From an uncultured Rhizobium sp. (GTDB taxonomy: Bacteria > Pseudomonadota > Alphaproteobacteria > Rhizobiales > Rhizobiaceae): 64,000 nt of DNA. Within the stretch, counting starts at the first letter, position 1. Each line of letters begins with the position of its first letter. The stretch covers positions 35,529-99,528 of the forward strand of contig CAMFIF010000015.1 in NCBI GenBank assembly GCA_945952415.1, given 5' to 3'. This document shows positions 32,359 to 43,830 of this stretch, in pieces. Made by a program: the position numbers and the translations under genes. The notes beneath the pieces were generated by a model that was not told the DNA's origin, searched no databases, and worked only from the letters and a program-made list of their open reading frames with translations.

Positions 32359-32612
32359 TGTCACCAATGGCGCCAGGACAGACACCGCCATTGCGCGCTG
32401 CCGGATGACTAGCCGACAATTGACAAATTACGATTTCACATTTCCATGGTGCGCGCATCTCTAAAATAGAGTTCTCTTATATATAAAGCGCTTCATATCT
32501 GGGTTTGGCTTCTGGGATTTCTGGACCTTACTCAATTCTCCAATGCAATATCTGCGTCTCCAGATCATAGGGAAGACGGGCGAACACTTCTCCGTTAAAG
32601 ACGACGGGGATG

Positions 32613-35600
32613 CGGTTCATCCCCGCGTGGGCGGGGAATACATCGGCGTTGGTTTGGGGGCATTCGCAGAAGGCGGTTCATCCCCGCGTGGGCGGGGAAT
32701 ACCAACAGACTGCCCGCCAGTCATTCGACCGGCTCGGTTCATCCCCGCGTGGGCGGGGAATACGCGGAGGCGGTCGGCCACGATGGCGAGCAGGACGGTT
32801 CATCCCCGCGTGGGCGGGGAATACGGTCACTCCGCCGGGCGGGGTGGTGCTGGACCCGGTTCATCCCCGCGTGGGCGGGGAATACCGCGACCAGATCAAG
32901 CTCGATGCGCTCAATCTCGGTTCATCCCCGCGTGGGCGGGGAATACGCGCTCAACACCTGCGCGCGGAACGAGGCGATCGGTTCATCCCCGCGTGGGCGG
33001 GGAATACGGCCTATGACTATGCCGTGCCGATGCGGTTCATCCCCGCGTGGGCGGGGAATACTGCGCGGCGAGGAAGGTGGCTGCCTGCAATGCCGGTTCA
33101 TCCCCGCGTGGGCGGGGAATACGATAGCGCGGAAATCAGAAGGTGTCATTGTCACGGTTCATCCCCGCGTGGGCGGGGAATACATTGGCGCAGCGTCTGA
33201 GAGACGTCCGGCGGGCGGTTCATCCCCGCGTGGGCGGGGAATACTCGGCAAGGCGGGTCCAGACAACGCGCCAAACCGGTTCATCCCCGCGTGGGCGGGG
33301 AATACTGTCTCCGACCTCGACGAATTCGATCGGCATGCGGTTCATCCCCGCGTGGGCGGGGAATACGCGGATCCGCTCGCTCGCGTCCGCCTCGATAGCG
33401 GTTCATCCCCGCGTGGGCGGGGAATACTGTCAAGGGTTTCACGTACAGTCATTAGCTCACGGTTCATCCCCGCGTGGGCGGGGAATACCCCCGTTTAAGG
33501 CGTCCAAGCGCAAAGTTCCTCTGGTTCATCCCCGCGTGGGCGGGGAATACTCGGAACTGTCGTGGCAGGGGAGGCCGCACGACGGTTCATCCCCGCGTGG
33601 GCGGGGAATACGATGCACAAGCCGCAAAGGCTCAGATCAACGGCGGTTCATCCCCGCGTGGGCGGGGAATACGACGGCGCTCGCTCCTCCGCCTTCGCAT
33701 CCGCCGGTTCATCCCCGCGTGGGCGGGGAATACCCGGAGGGCAGAAAAACAGAGCCCGCGCGCGTCGGTTCATCCCCGCGTGGGCGGGGAATACGATATC
33801 CCATTTCCGTCTCTCCTGTGTTGTGGGGGTTCATCCCCGCGTGGGCGGGGAATACTTTCGGACTATGTAAAAAACGGTCTGGAGGACCGGTTCATCCCCG
33901 CGTGGGCGGGGAATACATCATGCGCGCCAACGAGCTGCTGCTGCCCTACGGTTCATCCCCGCGTGGGCGGGGAATACTATGTTGGGGTCATACAGGGTAG
34001 CTTTCCATGCGGTTCATCCCCGCGTGGGCGGGGAATACCCGCGCGGCTTGATGAACCGCCGGGTCTGCGTCGGTTCATCCCCGCGTGGGCGGGGAATACG
34101 CCGTTGAACCCGATCGTGACCTCCTCGCTGCCGGTTCATCCCCGCGTGGGCGGGGAATACGTACCAATCACCGTCGACGGTGCGCATTTCCTCGGTTCAT
34201 CCCCGCGTGGGCGGGGAATACGACGTCCAGTAATTATACATCCGCTGCGCATCCGGTTCATCCCCGCGTGGGCGGGGAATACGGCCAGCGGCCATGCGTT
34301 ATGCCGACCCTCATCGGTTCATCCCCGCGTGGGCGGGGAATACACGGCCACGGCAGGCGCAGGCTGCGCAGGAAGCGGTTCATCCCCGCGTGGGCGGGGA
34401 ATACGGCGGGCGGAATTGAGGTCTGCTCTCTCGATGCGGTTCATCCCCGCGTGGGCGGGGAATACGCAGCAAAATCAATCAGACACGTCAACGACCGTGG
34501 TTCATCCCCGCGTGGGCGGGGAATACCTTTTTGGCGGCTTGCTTCCCCAGCTCAAAGGCGGTTCATCCCCGCGTGGGCGGGGAATACTGCGGATCGCCTC
34601 GGCTCGGGACATCGGCCGGCGGTTCATCCCCGCGTGGGCGGGGAATACGCGACGCTAAAGCCGAGCATGCGGTCGCATTTCGGTTCATCCCCGCGTGGGC
34701 GGGGAATACCCGTTGTCCGCAGGGGCCGATTACCGGGCTCGCGGTTCATCCCCGCGTGGGCGGGGAATACGCGGCATGGACCTCTGCATATGCCTGTTGC
34801 GTCGGTTCATCCCCGCGTGGGCGGGGAATACCAGGCTCTCGATCCGCAGGCGCATCGTCTCGGCGGTTCATCCCCGCGTGGGCGGGGAATACCTGGCGGA
34901 TCGTCTTGGAATCAGCAAAAGCGCCGGTTCATCCCCGCGTGGGCGGGGAATACGGTAACCCATATCCGTCTCTCCTTTTTGTGGGCGGTTCATCCCCGCG
35001 TGGGCGGGGAATACCATCACTCCGCCGGGCGGGGTGGTGCTGGACCCGGTTCATCCCCGCGTGGGCGGGGAATACGGTGAAATAACTGGATTTGTGACTG
35101 ACGTCGTGGGTTCATCCCCGCGTGGGCGGAGAATACGGCGGAAAGCGGAATTTCGAAGAAAATGGCCGCGGTTCATCCCCGCGTGGGCGGGGAATACCGG
35201 GTGCGCGGGCGCGGGTTTCGTCGGCACGCAGGTTCATCCCCGCGTGGGCGGGGAATACCGCTTTGCGCAACCCGGGCCGATGCCCGTGTGCGGTTCATCC
35301 CCGCGTGGGCGGGGAATACCGTCGGAGAGGGCGGCGGTGACTAGACGGCAACGGTTCATCCCCGCGTGGGCGGGGAATACCGCATGACACGCTCGCCCTC
35401 GCAATATGACCTCGGTTCATCCCCGCGTGGGCGGGGAATACGTCCGTCCAAATATCGTTCTGAGTACTGCGATCGGTTCATCCCCGCGTGGGCGGGGAAT
35501 ACCAGGAGGCAGCAATTAAGCGTGCACTGGACGTCTGGTTCATCCCCGCGTGGGCGGGGAATACATCGCCGGCATAGAGCTCGACATTGCCGCCTGCGGT

Positions 35601-37516
35601 TCATCCCCGCGTGGGCGGGGAATACTGGTACGCATCCGACGTTCTGGCACGGGAAGCCGGTTCATCCCCGCGTGGGCGGGGAATACCGGTCCGATTGAAA
35701 TAGACGACGCAAAGCGGGCGGTTCATCCCCGCGTGGGCGGGGAATACGTCAGGGGCAGCGTAATTCGAATCGGGAATTCCGGTTCATCCCCGCGTGGGCG
35801 GGGAATACTTTGCTCAAACGGTTTCAATCCGCCGCCATGCCGGTTCATCCCCGCGTGGGCGGGGAATACGGCAACACTAAGGGCCGCTCTTTTGATCAGA
35901 CCGGTTCATCCCCGCGTGGGCGGGGAATACTACAAGGTCAGTGTGGCGGGTATTGCTACCAGCGGTTCATCCCCGCGTGGGCGGGGAATACAAATTCAGT
36001 ACATCAAGGCGTTCTGACGCCATCGGTTCATCCCCGCGTGGGCGGGGAATACTGCGCGGCAAGAAAAGTGGCTGCCTGTAACGCCGGTTCATCCCCGCGT
36101 GGGCGGGGAATACCGCACCCACGAATATCTTTGCATTCCTCAAGCCGGTTCATCCCCGCGTGGGCGGGGAATACACACGTTCTTTCGGCTCCTGAAGCCA
36201 GTGGTCCGGTTCATCCCCGCGTGGGCGGGGAATACGTCCTAACGTCAAGCGGCGTTTCCAAAAATCGCGGTTCATCCCCGCGTGGGCGGGGAATACCTGC
36301 CCGGCCGGGTTTGTAGCCTGTGCACCTCCGGTTCATCCCCGCGTGGGCGGGGAATACCTTGACGCGGGGTTCAAGCCCGTTGATGGTTTCGGTTCATCCC
36401 CGCGTGGGCGGGGAATACATCAATGTGATTTCACGGAACATAGTTGCATCCGGTTCATCCCCGCGTGGGCGGGGAATACTCAAGGGCCTCTTCATCAACG
36501 ATGAACATTTGCGGTTCATCCCCGCGTGGGCGGGGAATACATCTGCTGGACAGCCTCAGAATACCCATCCCGCGGTTCATCCCCGCGTGGGCGGGGAATA
36601 CGGTGACCCCGCCGGGTGGAGTGGTGCTGGACCCGGTTCATCCCCGCGTGGGCGGGGAATACGAGCCGCTGCTCGGGCCTCTCCGCCTGCAATTCGGTTC
36701 ATCCCCGCGTGGGCGGGGAATACCGGACAAAGACACAGGGCTTGGATACTATAATCGGTTCATCCCCGCGTGGGCGGGGAATACGGTGCTATGATCAACA
36801 CACCAATACCCGCTGTCGGTTCATCCCCGCGTGGGCGGGGAATACTGCCTTGAATGGGAAGACGAGTTCCGCAAGCGCGGTTCATCCCCGCGTGGGCGGG
36901 GAATACGCGGTGGAGAAGAGCACCGGGCCGAAAATAGCCGGTTCATCCCCGCGTGGGCGGGGAATACGTCAAGCGTCCCATATAACGCTGTCTTGCAACC
37001 GGTTCATCCCCGCGTGGGCGGGGAATACCCTAGAGGCCGGTTTTCCGGGCATTTGAAGGCCGGTTCATCCCCGCGTGGGCGGGGAATACAGCTTTTGCCT
37101 CTTCTCGCTTTGCCCGCTCTACGGTTCATCCCCGCGTGGGCGGGGAATACCTATCGGACCGAAGGCAAGCCGGACGCGGCAGCGGTTCATCCCCGCGTGG
37201 GCGGGGAATACATTCACATGGACCTGAATTTTCCGGACATTCCCGGTTCATCCCCGCGTGGGCGGGGAATACCCCGAAACCATGCATCTGCGCATGCTCT
37301 CGGCCGGTTCATCCCCGCGTGGGCGGGGAATACGGGCATTCCTGCAGCGGTTCTTCGGCTATTGCCGGTTCATCCCCGCGTGGGCGGGGAATACGTGGTG
37401 CCGATCTTCGCCCCTTCCACCGCAAACGGTTCATCCCCGCGTGGGCGGGGAATACGAAAAATCGGGCGGTTGACCTGGTTACGCCGGCGGTTCATCCCCG
37501 CGTGGGCGGGGAATAC
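32613..37516 (-). CRISPR. type I-E CRISPR array, 81 repeats and 80 spacers; crRNA sense on minus strand
   Basis: 29-nt repeat CGGTTCATCCCCGCGTGGGCGGGGAATAC on + (sense GTATTCCCCGCCCACGCGGGGATGAACCG), 61-bp period; spacers 32 nt except one of 25 nt and two of 33 nt. Confidence 0.99.
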
Positions 37517-37615
37517 CCTTCAAATAAGCATCTGATAATTCGACGCTTTTTGCAACAGCTTTTGGCTACCGGCAAAAAGCGCAGATCTAAACGATGTCAA
37601 AGAGCTTTGTCGGCT
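37517..37615 (-). promoter_or_regulatory. CRISPR leader
   Basis: Non-coding stretch between cas2 stop and leader-proximal repeat on the transcription-upstream side; contains a 10-bp inverted repeat CGCTTTTTGC/GCAAAAAGCG. Confidence 0.85.
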
Positions 37616-38875
<1,260 letters not shown>

Positions 38876-38879
<4 letters not shown>

Positions 38880-39628
38880 CCGGGCCGCTTGATAAGCATC
38901 AGGCCACAGCCGAATGCCTTGCCCCGGCCGAACCCGGCAGCGACGCGGCGTCCGAACGGCTCCGGGTCCGTAACCTCGAGCGTGCCCGCGAGCCGCGCCA
39001 CCCCCAGTTTCGGACTATTCCTGCGGCGGCCTCCGACGATGAGGATATCCTGATCGAGCAGATCGGGTGCGCCCTTCAGGCAAAAGCCGTTCCGCTGCCC
39101 TTGCCCGTCCAGCCAGTCTTTAAGCGCCGCGGCGGCGAGCCGCTCCTTCGCCAAACCGCGCGGGCGCTCTGCGGTTCCCGCTTCACGAAGCGCATCGGCC
39201 ACCACATCGATACGCTTGCGGCCCTGTCGTCCCATTCCGGAATCCAGCTGACGGTCAACCGTTGCGTTGACGAGCAGATCGAAGACCAGCCGATCACCCG
39301 GTGCGAACCGGGGCTTCCAGGGCTTCGACTCGATGGAAAAAAATGCGCTGTCATCGCGCGGACGCGGGCCGAGCAGGTAGAAGGCATCGGTGCCAGCCGC
39401 ATCAGGTGCGCGCCGCCACAGGAATGCCGCCTTGTCCGCACCGGTTGGCAAGGAGGGCTTTCCGGCCTCCTGCATCTCGGGCGGCATCAACGTCCAGAGC
39501 AGCCGATGCGTGGTGTCGAGGCCTCGTCCATCCCCCGCATTGCCGAGCAGGATCTCGATCAGCGGAGCTACATCCGGCGCATCACGGCGGAGCGTGGCGC
39601 GGGTAAACCACAGGTCGGCAGTGCTCAT
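38876..39628 (-). CDS. cas6e: CRISPR endoribonuclease Cas6e
   Basis: FTRATLRRDAPDVAPLIEILLG; FGCGLMLIKRPG G-rich C-terminus. Confidence 0.95.
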
Positions 39629-40356
39629 GTCCTTTCCTCCGGATTGTGTTCCTGCGGCAGGCGCCACTCCTCCCGCTCGCCGAAGGTCCAGCGTATGGAG
39701 CGATCACGCGGATCGTCACGGCGAAGATGGCGGGAGGCGCGATTGGCGCCCGGCGCGTCGCCGCGCTCTTCGAGGCTGAATTCTCGCGCCATGCGCTTTA
39801 CAAGAAACGGCGTACGCTCCGCATGATCTGCAAATGCGTCCCGGACATCCTCGCGATCGAGGATGAGGGGATTGAAGGGATGGGCGGGCGGGCAGGAGCG
39901 ACGACCGACATAAGGTGCGAAAAGCGGGCGCCGAAAGGCTTCGGCTAGTTCCTCAAGCGTCAGCCTGCCCGGCATCACCGACAGGCGGTACGCCGCCTGC
40001 CAGAGACCATCGGCTCGATAACCGCGGCGCGTGATCGAGGTTGCGAGATGGTCCCGATCCTCAAGGGCATCTGCCCGGGTGCGTGCACCCTTGGCCGATT
40101 GGCTCAGGGACTGGAAGGTGTGAAAATCGGCGAGAGACTCGCCGGGTTCATGGAGCGCCGCTGCCGTCACCAAGGCCGTGGCGAGGGCTGCCTGTCCCTC
40201 GCCATCGGTGCGTTCGACACCCAGCACCGCACCGGCCAGCCCGATCAGGGCCGAACGGGTCGGCATGTCGGTAGAGTGACGTGCGGCATTGCCCGGGCTG
40301 TCGCCAAAGCTCGCAAAAGGTGCCTTGAGCACTATGACCAGCCACTTGGCCATCAC
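39625..40356 (-). CDS. cas5e: type I-E Cascade subunit Cas5e
   Basis: WLVIVLKAPFASFGDSPGNAARHSTDMPTRSALIGLAGAVLG. Confidence 0.95.
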   Translation of the reverse strand: MMAKWLVIVLKAPFASFGDSPGNAARHSTDMPTRSALIGLAGAVLGVERTDGEGQAALATALVTAAALHEPGESLADFHTFQSLSQSAKGARTRADALEDRDHLATSITRRGYRADGLWQAAYRLSVMPGRLTLEELAEAFRRPLFAPYVGRRSCPPAHPFNPLILDREDVRDAFADHAERTPFLVKRMAREFSLEERGDAPGANRASRHLRRDDPRDRSIRWTFGEREEWRLPQEHNPEERT

Positions 40357-41417
40357 AATCCCTCCGCGGCGAAGGCCGCAAGCTGGGCGAGAGACAAGGA
40401 TTTCTCGTTTCCCACCTCGAGGATAGCAGGAGGAACATCCGCATCGTCGCCATAAATATCCCGGAAGCTCTTGCGCTCCTGTTCCAGTTTGGCGATGGCC
40501 TTGGCGACGATATCCGGTCCCGTGACCGGCACGGTGAAGGCTCCCGACAGATTGAGGGGCTGCTGGTCACCCTTCAGCGCCAGGATGTAGCGGGCGCGGG
40601 CGTGATTGGCGAAGGAATTGATCTTGCCTGTCGGAACCGCCATCGCGGCAGCCCGCACCAGCGCATCGAGCCCCCGGGCGGCCAGCACCTTGTCACCGCC
40701 AAGGTTCTTCGTCAGCAGATCGCGGTTCACGCAGACATAAAGATAATAGACGCCCGACCCGAAGCCGGTTTCGCCGATAAAGCCTGCGCCCGCATCCTCA
40801 TCCTTTCCCTTGAGATCATCGACCGCGGTATAAAAATCGTCTCCGATAGCGACCCCATTGACTGTGAAGGCATGGGCGACCTGAACGGCGGCATCCCGGT
40901 TCAGGTCGGCATTGTCGGCCAGCATGCGGCCGAACATGGCGATATCGACAGCCCCATCCGCAGGGCGCATGACCATCCGGGCGAGGTCTTTCTCCTTCGG
41001 AAGCGTTTCGCCCGCATAACGCCTTTCGGCGAGATCGAGGGCGGCGGCGCGCTCGTCCGGCGAGATGAAGGCCAGTTGGGCGGTGCGGGCGAGATCCGAT
41101 TTCCTTTCCGTTTCCAACTTGCCGAAGACCGTCACGATCTCCTTGGCGATGTCTATGGCCTGATTCGCCGGAGCCCCCATGTCTTTCAGATGGGCGATGA
41201 TTACTTCGCCCATGCGCTGGGTCCGTTCGCCGAGATGCCCTGCAAGGGATGTGCGGAAAACTTCATGCGTCCGGATCGCGCGCTTGATCGCCTGGCTGGA
41301 AATGCGCTGACGCTCCACCCCACCGATCCTGGCGGATTTGGGCCGCCCGAGATCGTCGCGGTTGGGATTGGAAATGGGATAATCGGTCAAAATATGCAGT
41401 TGCAGGAAGCGGCTCAT
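40353..41417 (-). CDS. cas7e: type I-E Cascade backbone subunit Cas7e (Cse4/CasC)
   Basis: LQLHILTDYPISNPNRDDLGRPKSARIGGVERQRISSQAIKRAIR. Confidence 0.97.
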   Translation of the reverse strand: MSRFLQLHILTDYPISNPNRDDLGRPKSARIGGVERQRISSQAIKRAIRTHEVFRTSLAGHLGERTQRMGEVIIAHLKDMGAPANQAIDIAKEIVTVFGKLETERKSDLARTAQLAFISPDERAAALDLAERRYAGETLPKEKDLARMVMRPADGAVDIAMFGRMLADNADLNRDAAVQVAHAFTVNGVAIGDDFYTAVDDLKGKDEDAGAGFIGETGFGSGVYYLYVCVNRDLLTKNLGGDKVLAARGLDALVRAAAMAVPTGKINSFANHARARYILALKGDQQPLNLSGAFTVPVTGPDIVAKAIAKLEQERKSFRDIYGDDADVPPAILEVGNEKSLSLAQLAAFAAEGL

Positions 41418-41998
41418 GCGGCGGTCTCCTCGGTTGAAATGGCGTTGGTTTCGGATGAACTGGATTCAAATGGATGGCCGAAATAGTCGTAGGTCCAGCG
41501 TCGGCGGGCTTTTTCACCCCAGTAGAGAATGTCTTCAACGAAGGCGTAGAGGTTAACCTCCTCGTCCCGCGCCATCAGCAGCGCACGGCGGAGCGTCGTC
41601 ATGATCTCGGTTTCGTCTCCGCGATCGAGCGCGCCGATGAGCACCTGAAACCGAAGCGGCTTCAGAACATAGTCCGACGTATCCTGCTGCTTGCCCAGCA
41701 TACGCATCAGCCGCTTCCCGCTTGAACGGTCGGTTTTCCGGCCCGCCAGAAGGCCCGCTATCATGGCAACACGCCGGAAGCGATGGGCTTCGAAGTCTGA
41801 ACCATCGGCATTCATCCTGCGCAGGAAATCGTGAAATGCGGGCTCCAGCTCAACATCCGCTGGTGAGGCCGCCCGGCGCAATCGCGCCCGCGCTCCGGCA
41901 TCGCCGCGCCTGTTCTTTTCCTCGTCTGGATAAAGCGCCCGCCAGGCTTTGATGATTGCTTCCACTTTCGGGTTTCTTTCAATTGCAGGAATTGTCAT
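41414..41998 (-). CDS. casB: type I-E Cascade small subunit Cse2 (CasB)
   Basis: 194 aa; RRAASPADVELEPAFHDFLRR; GKRLMRMLGKQQDTSDYVLKPLRFQVLIG. Confidence 0.93.
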   Translation of the reverse strand: MTIPAIERNPKVEAIIKAWRALYPDEEKNRRGDAGARARLRRAASPADVELEPAFHDFLRRMNADGSDFEAHRFRRVAMIAGLLAGRKTDRSSGKRLMRMLGKQQDTSDYVLKPLRFQVLIGALDRGDETEIMTTLRRALLMARDEEVNLYAFVEDILYWGEKARRRWTYDYFGHPFESSSSETNAISTEETAA

Positions 41999-43650
41999 GC
42001 CACATCTCCCTTTGTGCGCTTGCGGGCTGATTTGGGTTCTGACGGTTGAAGGATGCCGAGATCGGAAGCAATCTTGCCGATGTTCCGGAGCTGCACATCA
42101 AGGCGCCGGTGCTCCTCGACAACGGCTTCGATCCGGTTGAACCGGGCGGGATCGGCGAGCGCCGGGGCCGTATGGATGTCGTAAATCCGAAGGGCCGTTT
42201 CTCGCAGCGTCCTCAACCATCCTTTCTTCAGGGTCTGGTCGTCGGGCGCATTTTGTTCGGCGATGGCACGGATGTGATCATGAAAGGCTGTTTCCGTGTC
42301 GGCGAAGAAGGCGTCGGTGGCTTCCGCGAACAGTCCGGTCTCCGTCGATTTTGCCTGTCCGGAGAACAGGGCTTGGTTCAGCGCCCTGCGCAACAGGCCG
42401 ACGACCCTGTCCGCGCTGTCGGCCAAGGAGACGGCCAGATCGGCAAGGCGCTGCGCGGACTGCTCGTCCGCGGCGATGTAGAGCGGCTGGACAGAATAGA
42501 GGTAAGTCTCGGCCTCCATGTTGTTCATGGACCAGCCGGAGGCCAGCATACGCAGTGTCTTGCCGCGCATCGCTTCGGCGGCAGGACCGTTCAGGACCGC
42601 TTTCACAACCGCAGCGGGAGAGGCGATATTACCCTTATCAACCCGGCCAACCGTCATGCCGACCCAATCGCGGTACCCCAGACGGCTGGCCTTAGGTTTA
42701 ACGCTGTAGGGTGGGTTGTCTTTAAGCTGGCGATAGGGCGTGAGTGGGTGGGTCCAGACAGAATAGTTCATGCCCCACGGCTTCTGAATGAAGCCGGTGA
42801 CCAGCGGCCCTGTTTCCCCGGTCATCGGACACTGCCCCTCCCCCCCGACAACGAGTCGAATACGCCGCGGCATGCCGAAGAAGGCCTGTGCCGGATGAAC
42901 GGCAGGATCAGCCTCAGCAATCTCCCGGGGCGGTTTCCCTTCGGAGGTGATCGTCGGGCGAAGCCAGGGAAGCACACGGCCGAGATCGGCATCGTGAAGC
43001 GCGTTCTCCCGGTTGAATTGGACCGGAAGATTGGCGAGAAGCATGCGCAGAAGCGGCACGGGCGCATTGTTGCTGATCGGCAGCACGAGTGTCGTCATCG
43101 GGCCGCCGCCGCGCATGGACGTCCGGTTCCCTGCCCCACCCGATGGCGCAAATTGCTGTAGTGTATAGAGCGCGATTGCCGCCGCTTTCAGACCAAGCCC
43201 GGGAAAACGATCCCGGTGGGTCAAGAGATCGGCATTCTTCTTCTGCCCGTTGACGCCGGGCGTATCGATCAGCAGGGCTTCGGCGGCATTCGGCTCTCCG
43301 GCCAGTTCCTCGAAATCCTGACAGAACCGGGGGCCCTTGCCGTTTTTATCGCCGAGCAGATTGAAGTGGGACCGGAGCGCCATGATACGCGCCGGCACAT
43401 CGGTTTCCGCCTCGCCATGCCAGATGTCCAGCCAGTCATCCGGCTTTGCCGGTTTGTAAACAAGGGACAGAATCCCGATGCACAATTCGATACACGCAAT
43501 GTTGAAATCGGCACGCGGCCAGTCGAAGGAAACCGCGAAATCGCCGTGCTCGACCAGAAGGTCGGAAAAGGTCATCCAGGCCTTGCCGCCCGATGCCTTG
43601 ATGACGGGAAAAACTGGATCGGTGAGTATGTTGAGCTGGGGAACAGACAT
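41995..43650 (-). CDS. casA: type I-E Cascade large subunit Cse1/Cas8e (CasA)
   Basis: LNILTDPVFPVIKASGGKAWMTFSDLL; TPGVNGQKKNADLLTHRDRFPGLGLKAAAIALYTLQQFAPSGGAGNRTSMRGGGPMTTL. Confidence 0.97.
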   Translation of the reverse strand: MSVPQLNILTDPVFPVIKASGGKAWMTFSDLLVEHGDFAVSFDWPRADFNIACIELCIGILSLVYKPAKPDDWLDIWHGEAETDVPARIMALRSHFNLLGDKNGKGPRFCQDFEELAGEPNAAEALLIDTPGVNGQKKNADLLTHRDRFPGLGLKAAAIALYTLQQFAPSGGAGNRTSMRGGGPMTTLVLPISNNAPVPLLRMLLANLPVQFNRENALHDADLGRVLPWLRPTITSEGKPPREIAEADPAVHPAQAFFGMPRRIRLVVGGEGQCPMTGETGPLVTGFIQKPWGMNYSVWTHPLTPYRQLKDNPPYSVKPKASRLGYRDWVGMTVGRVDKGNIASPAAVVKAVLNGPAAEAMRGKTLRMLASGWSMNNMEAETYLYSVQPLYIAADEQSAQRLADLAVSLADSADRVVGLLRRALNQALFSGQAKSTETGLFAEATDAFFADTETAFHDHIRAIAEQNAPDDQTLKKGWLRTLRETALRIYDIHTAPALADPARFNRIEAVVEEHRRLDVQLRNIGKIASDLGILQPSEPKSARKRTKGDVA

Positions 43651-43830
43651 GAATATGCGCTCCTACAATCTCCAGTGCGCATAGGCGCTCTGGACAAAAC
43701 CAACGAAAATCGTTTATTGAGCGCAGCAGGGAGCTGCGCTTACTTGGGTAAGACGCCCATGTGGGTCCACCTCTCGACTTCTATGCAATCAGGCACCGAC
43801 CGCGAAATCTGAGCCTGTATGCTGTTTAGG

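Noticed and set aside
32613-32641. Left end of the array considered as the leader side because of nearby AT-rich DNA (ttatatataaag)
   Set aside because: Repeat polarity (GTATTCCCC...GATGAACCG on minus), position of the PAM-derived base and adjacency of cas2 all place the leader at the right end.
32543-37535. Many ORFs of 60-394 aa with RFIPAWAGNT / VHPRVGGEY / GSSPRGRGI motifs
   Set aside because: Translations of the CRISPR repeats in different frames, not proteins.
37561-37575. GGTAGCC 7-mer in the leader (minus strand) shared with the psi-crRNA guide (positions 3-9)
   Set aside because: Flanked by CC rather than TT and lacks an AAG PAM; a chance match is likely, so not claimed as a second target.
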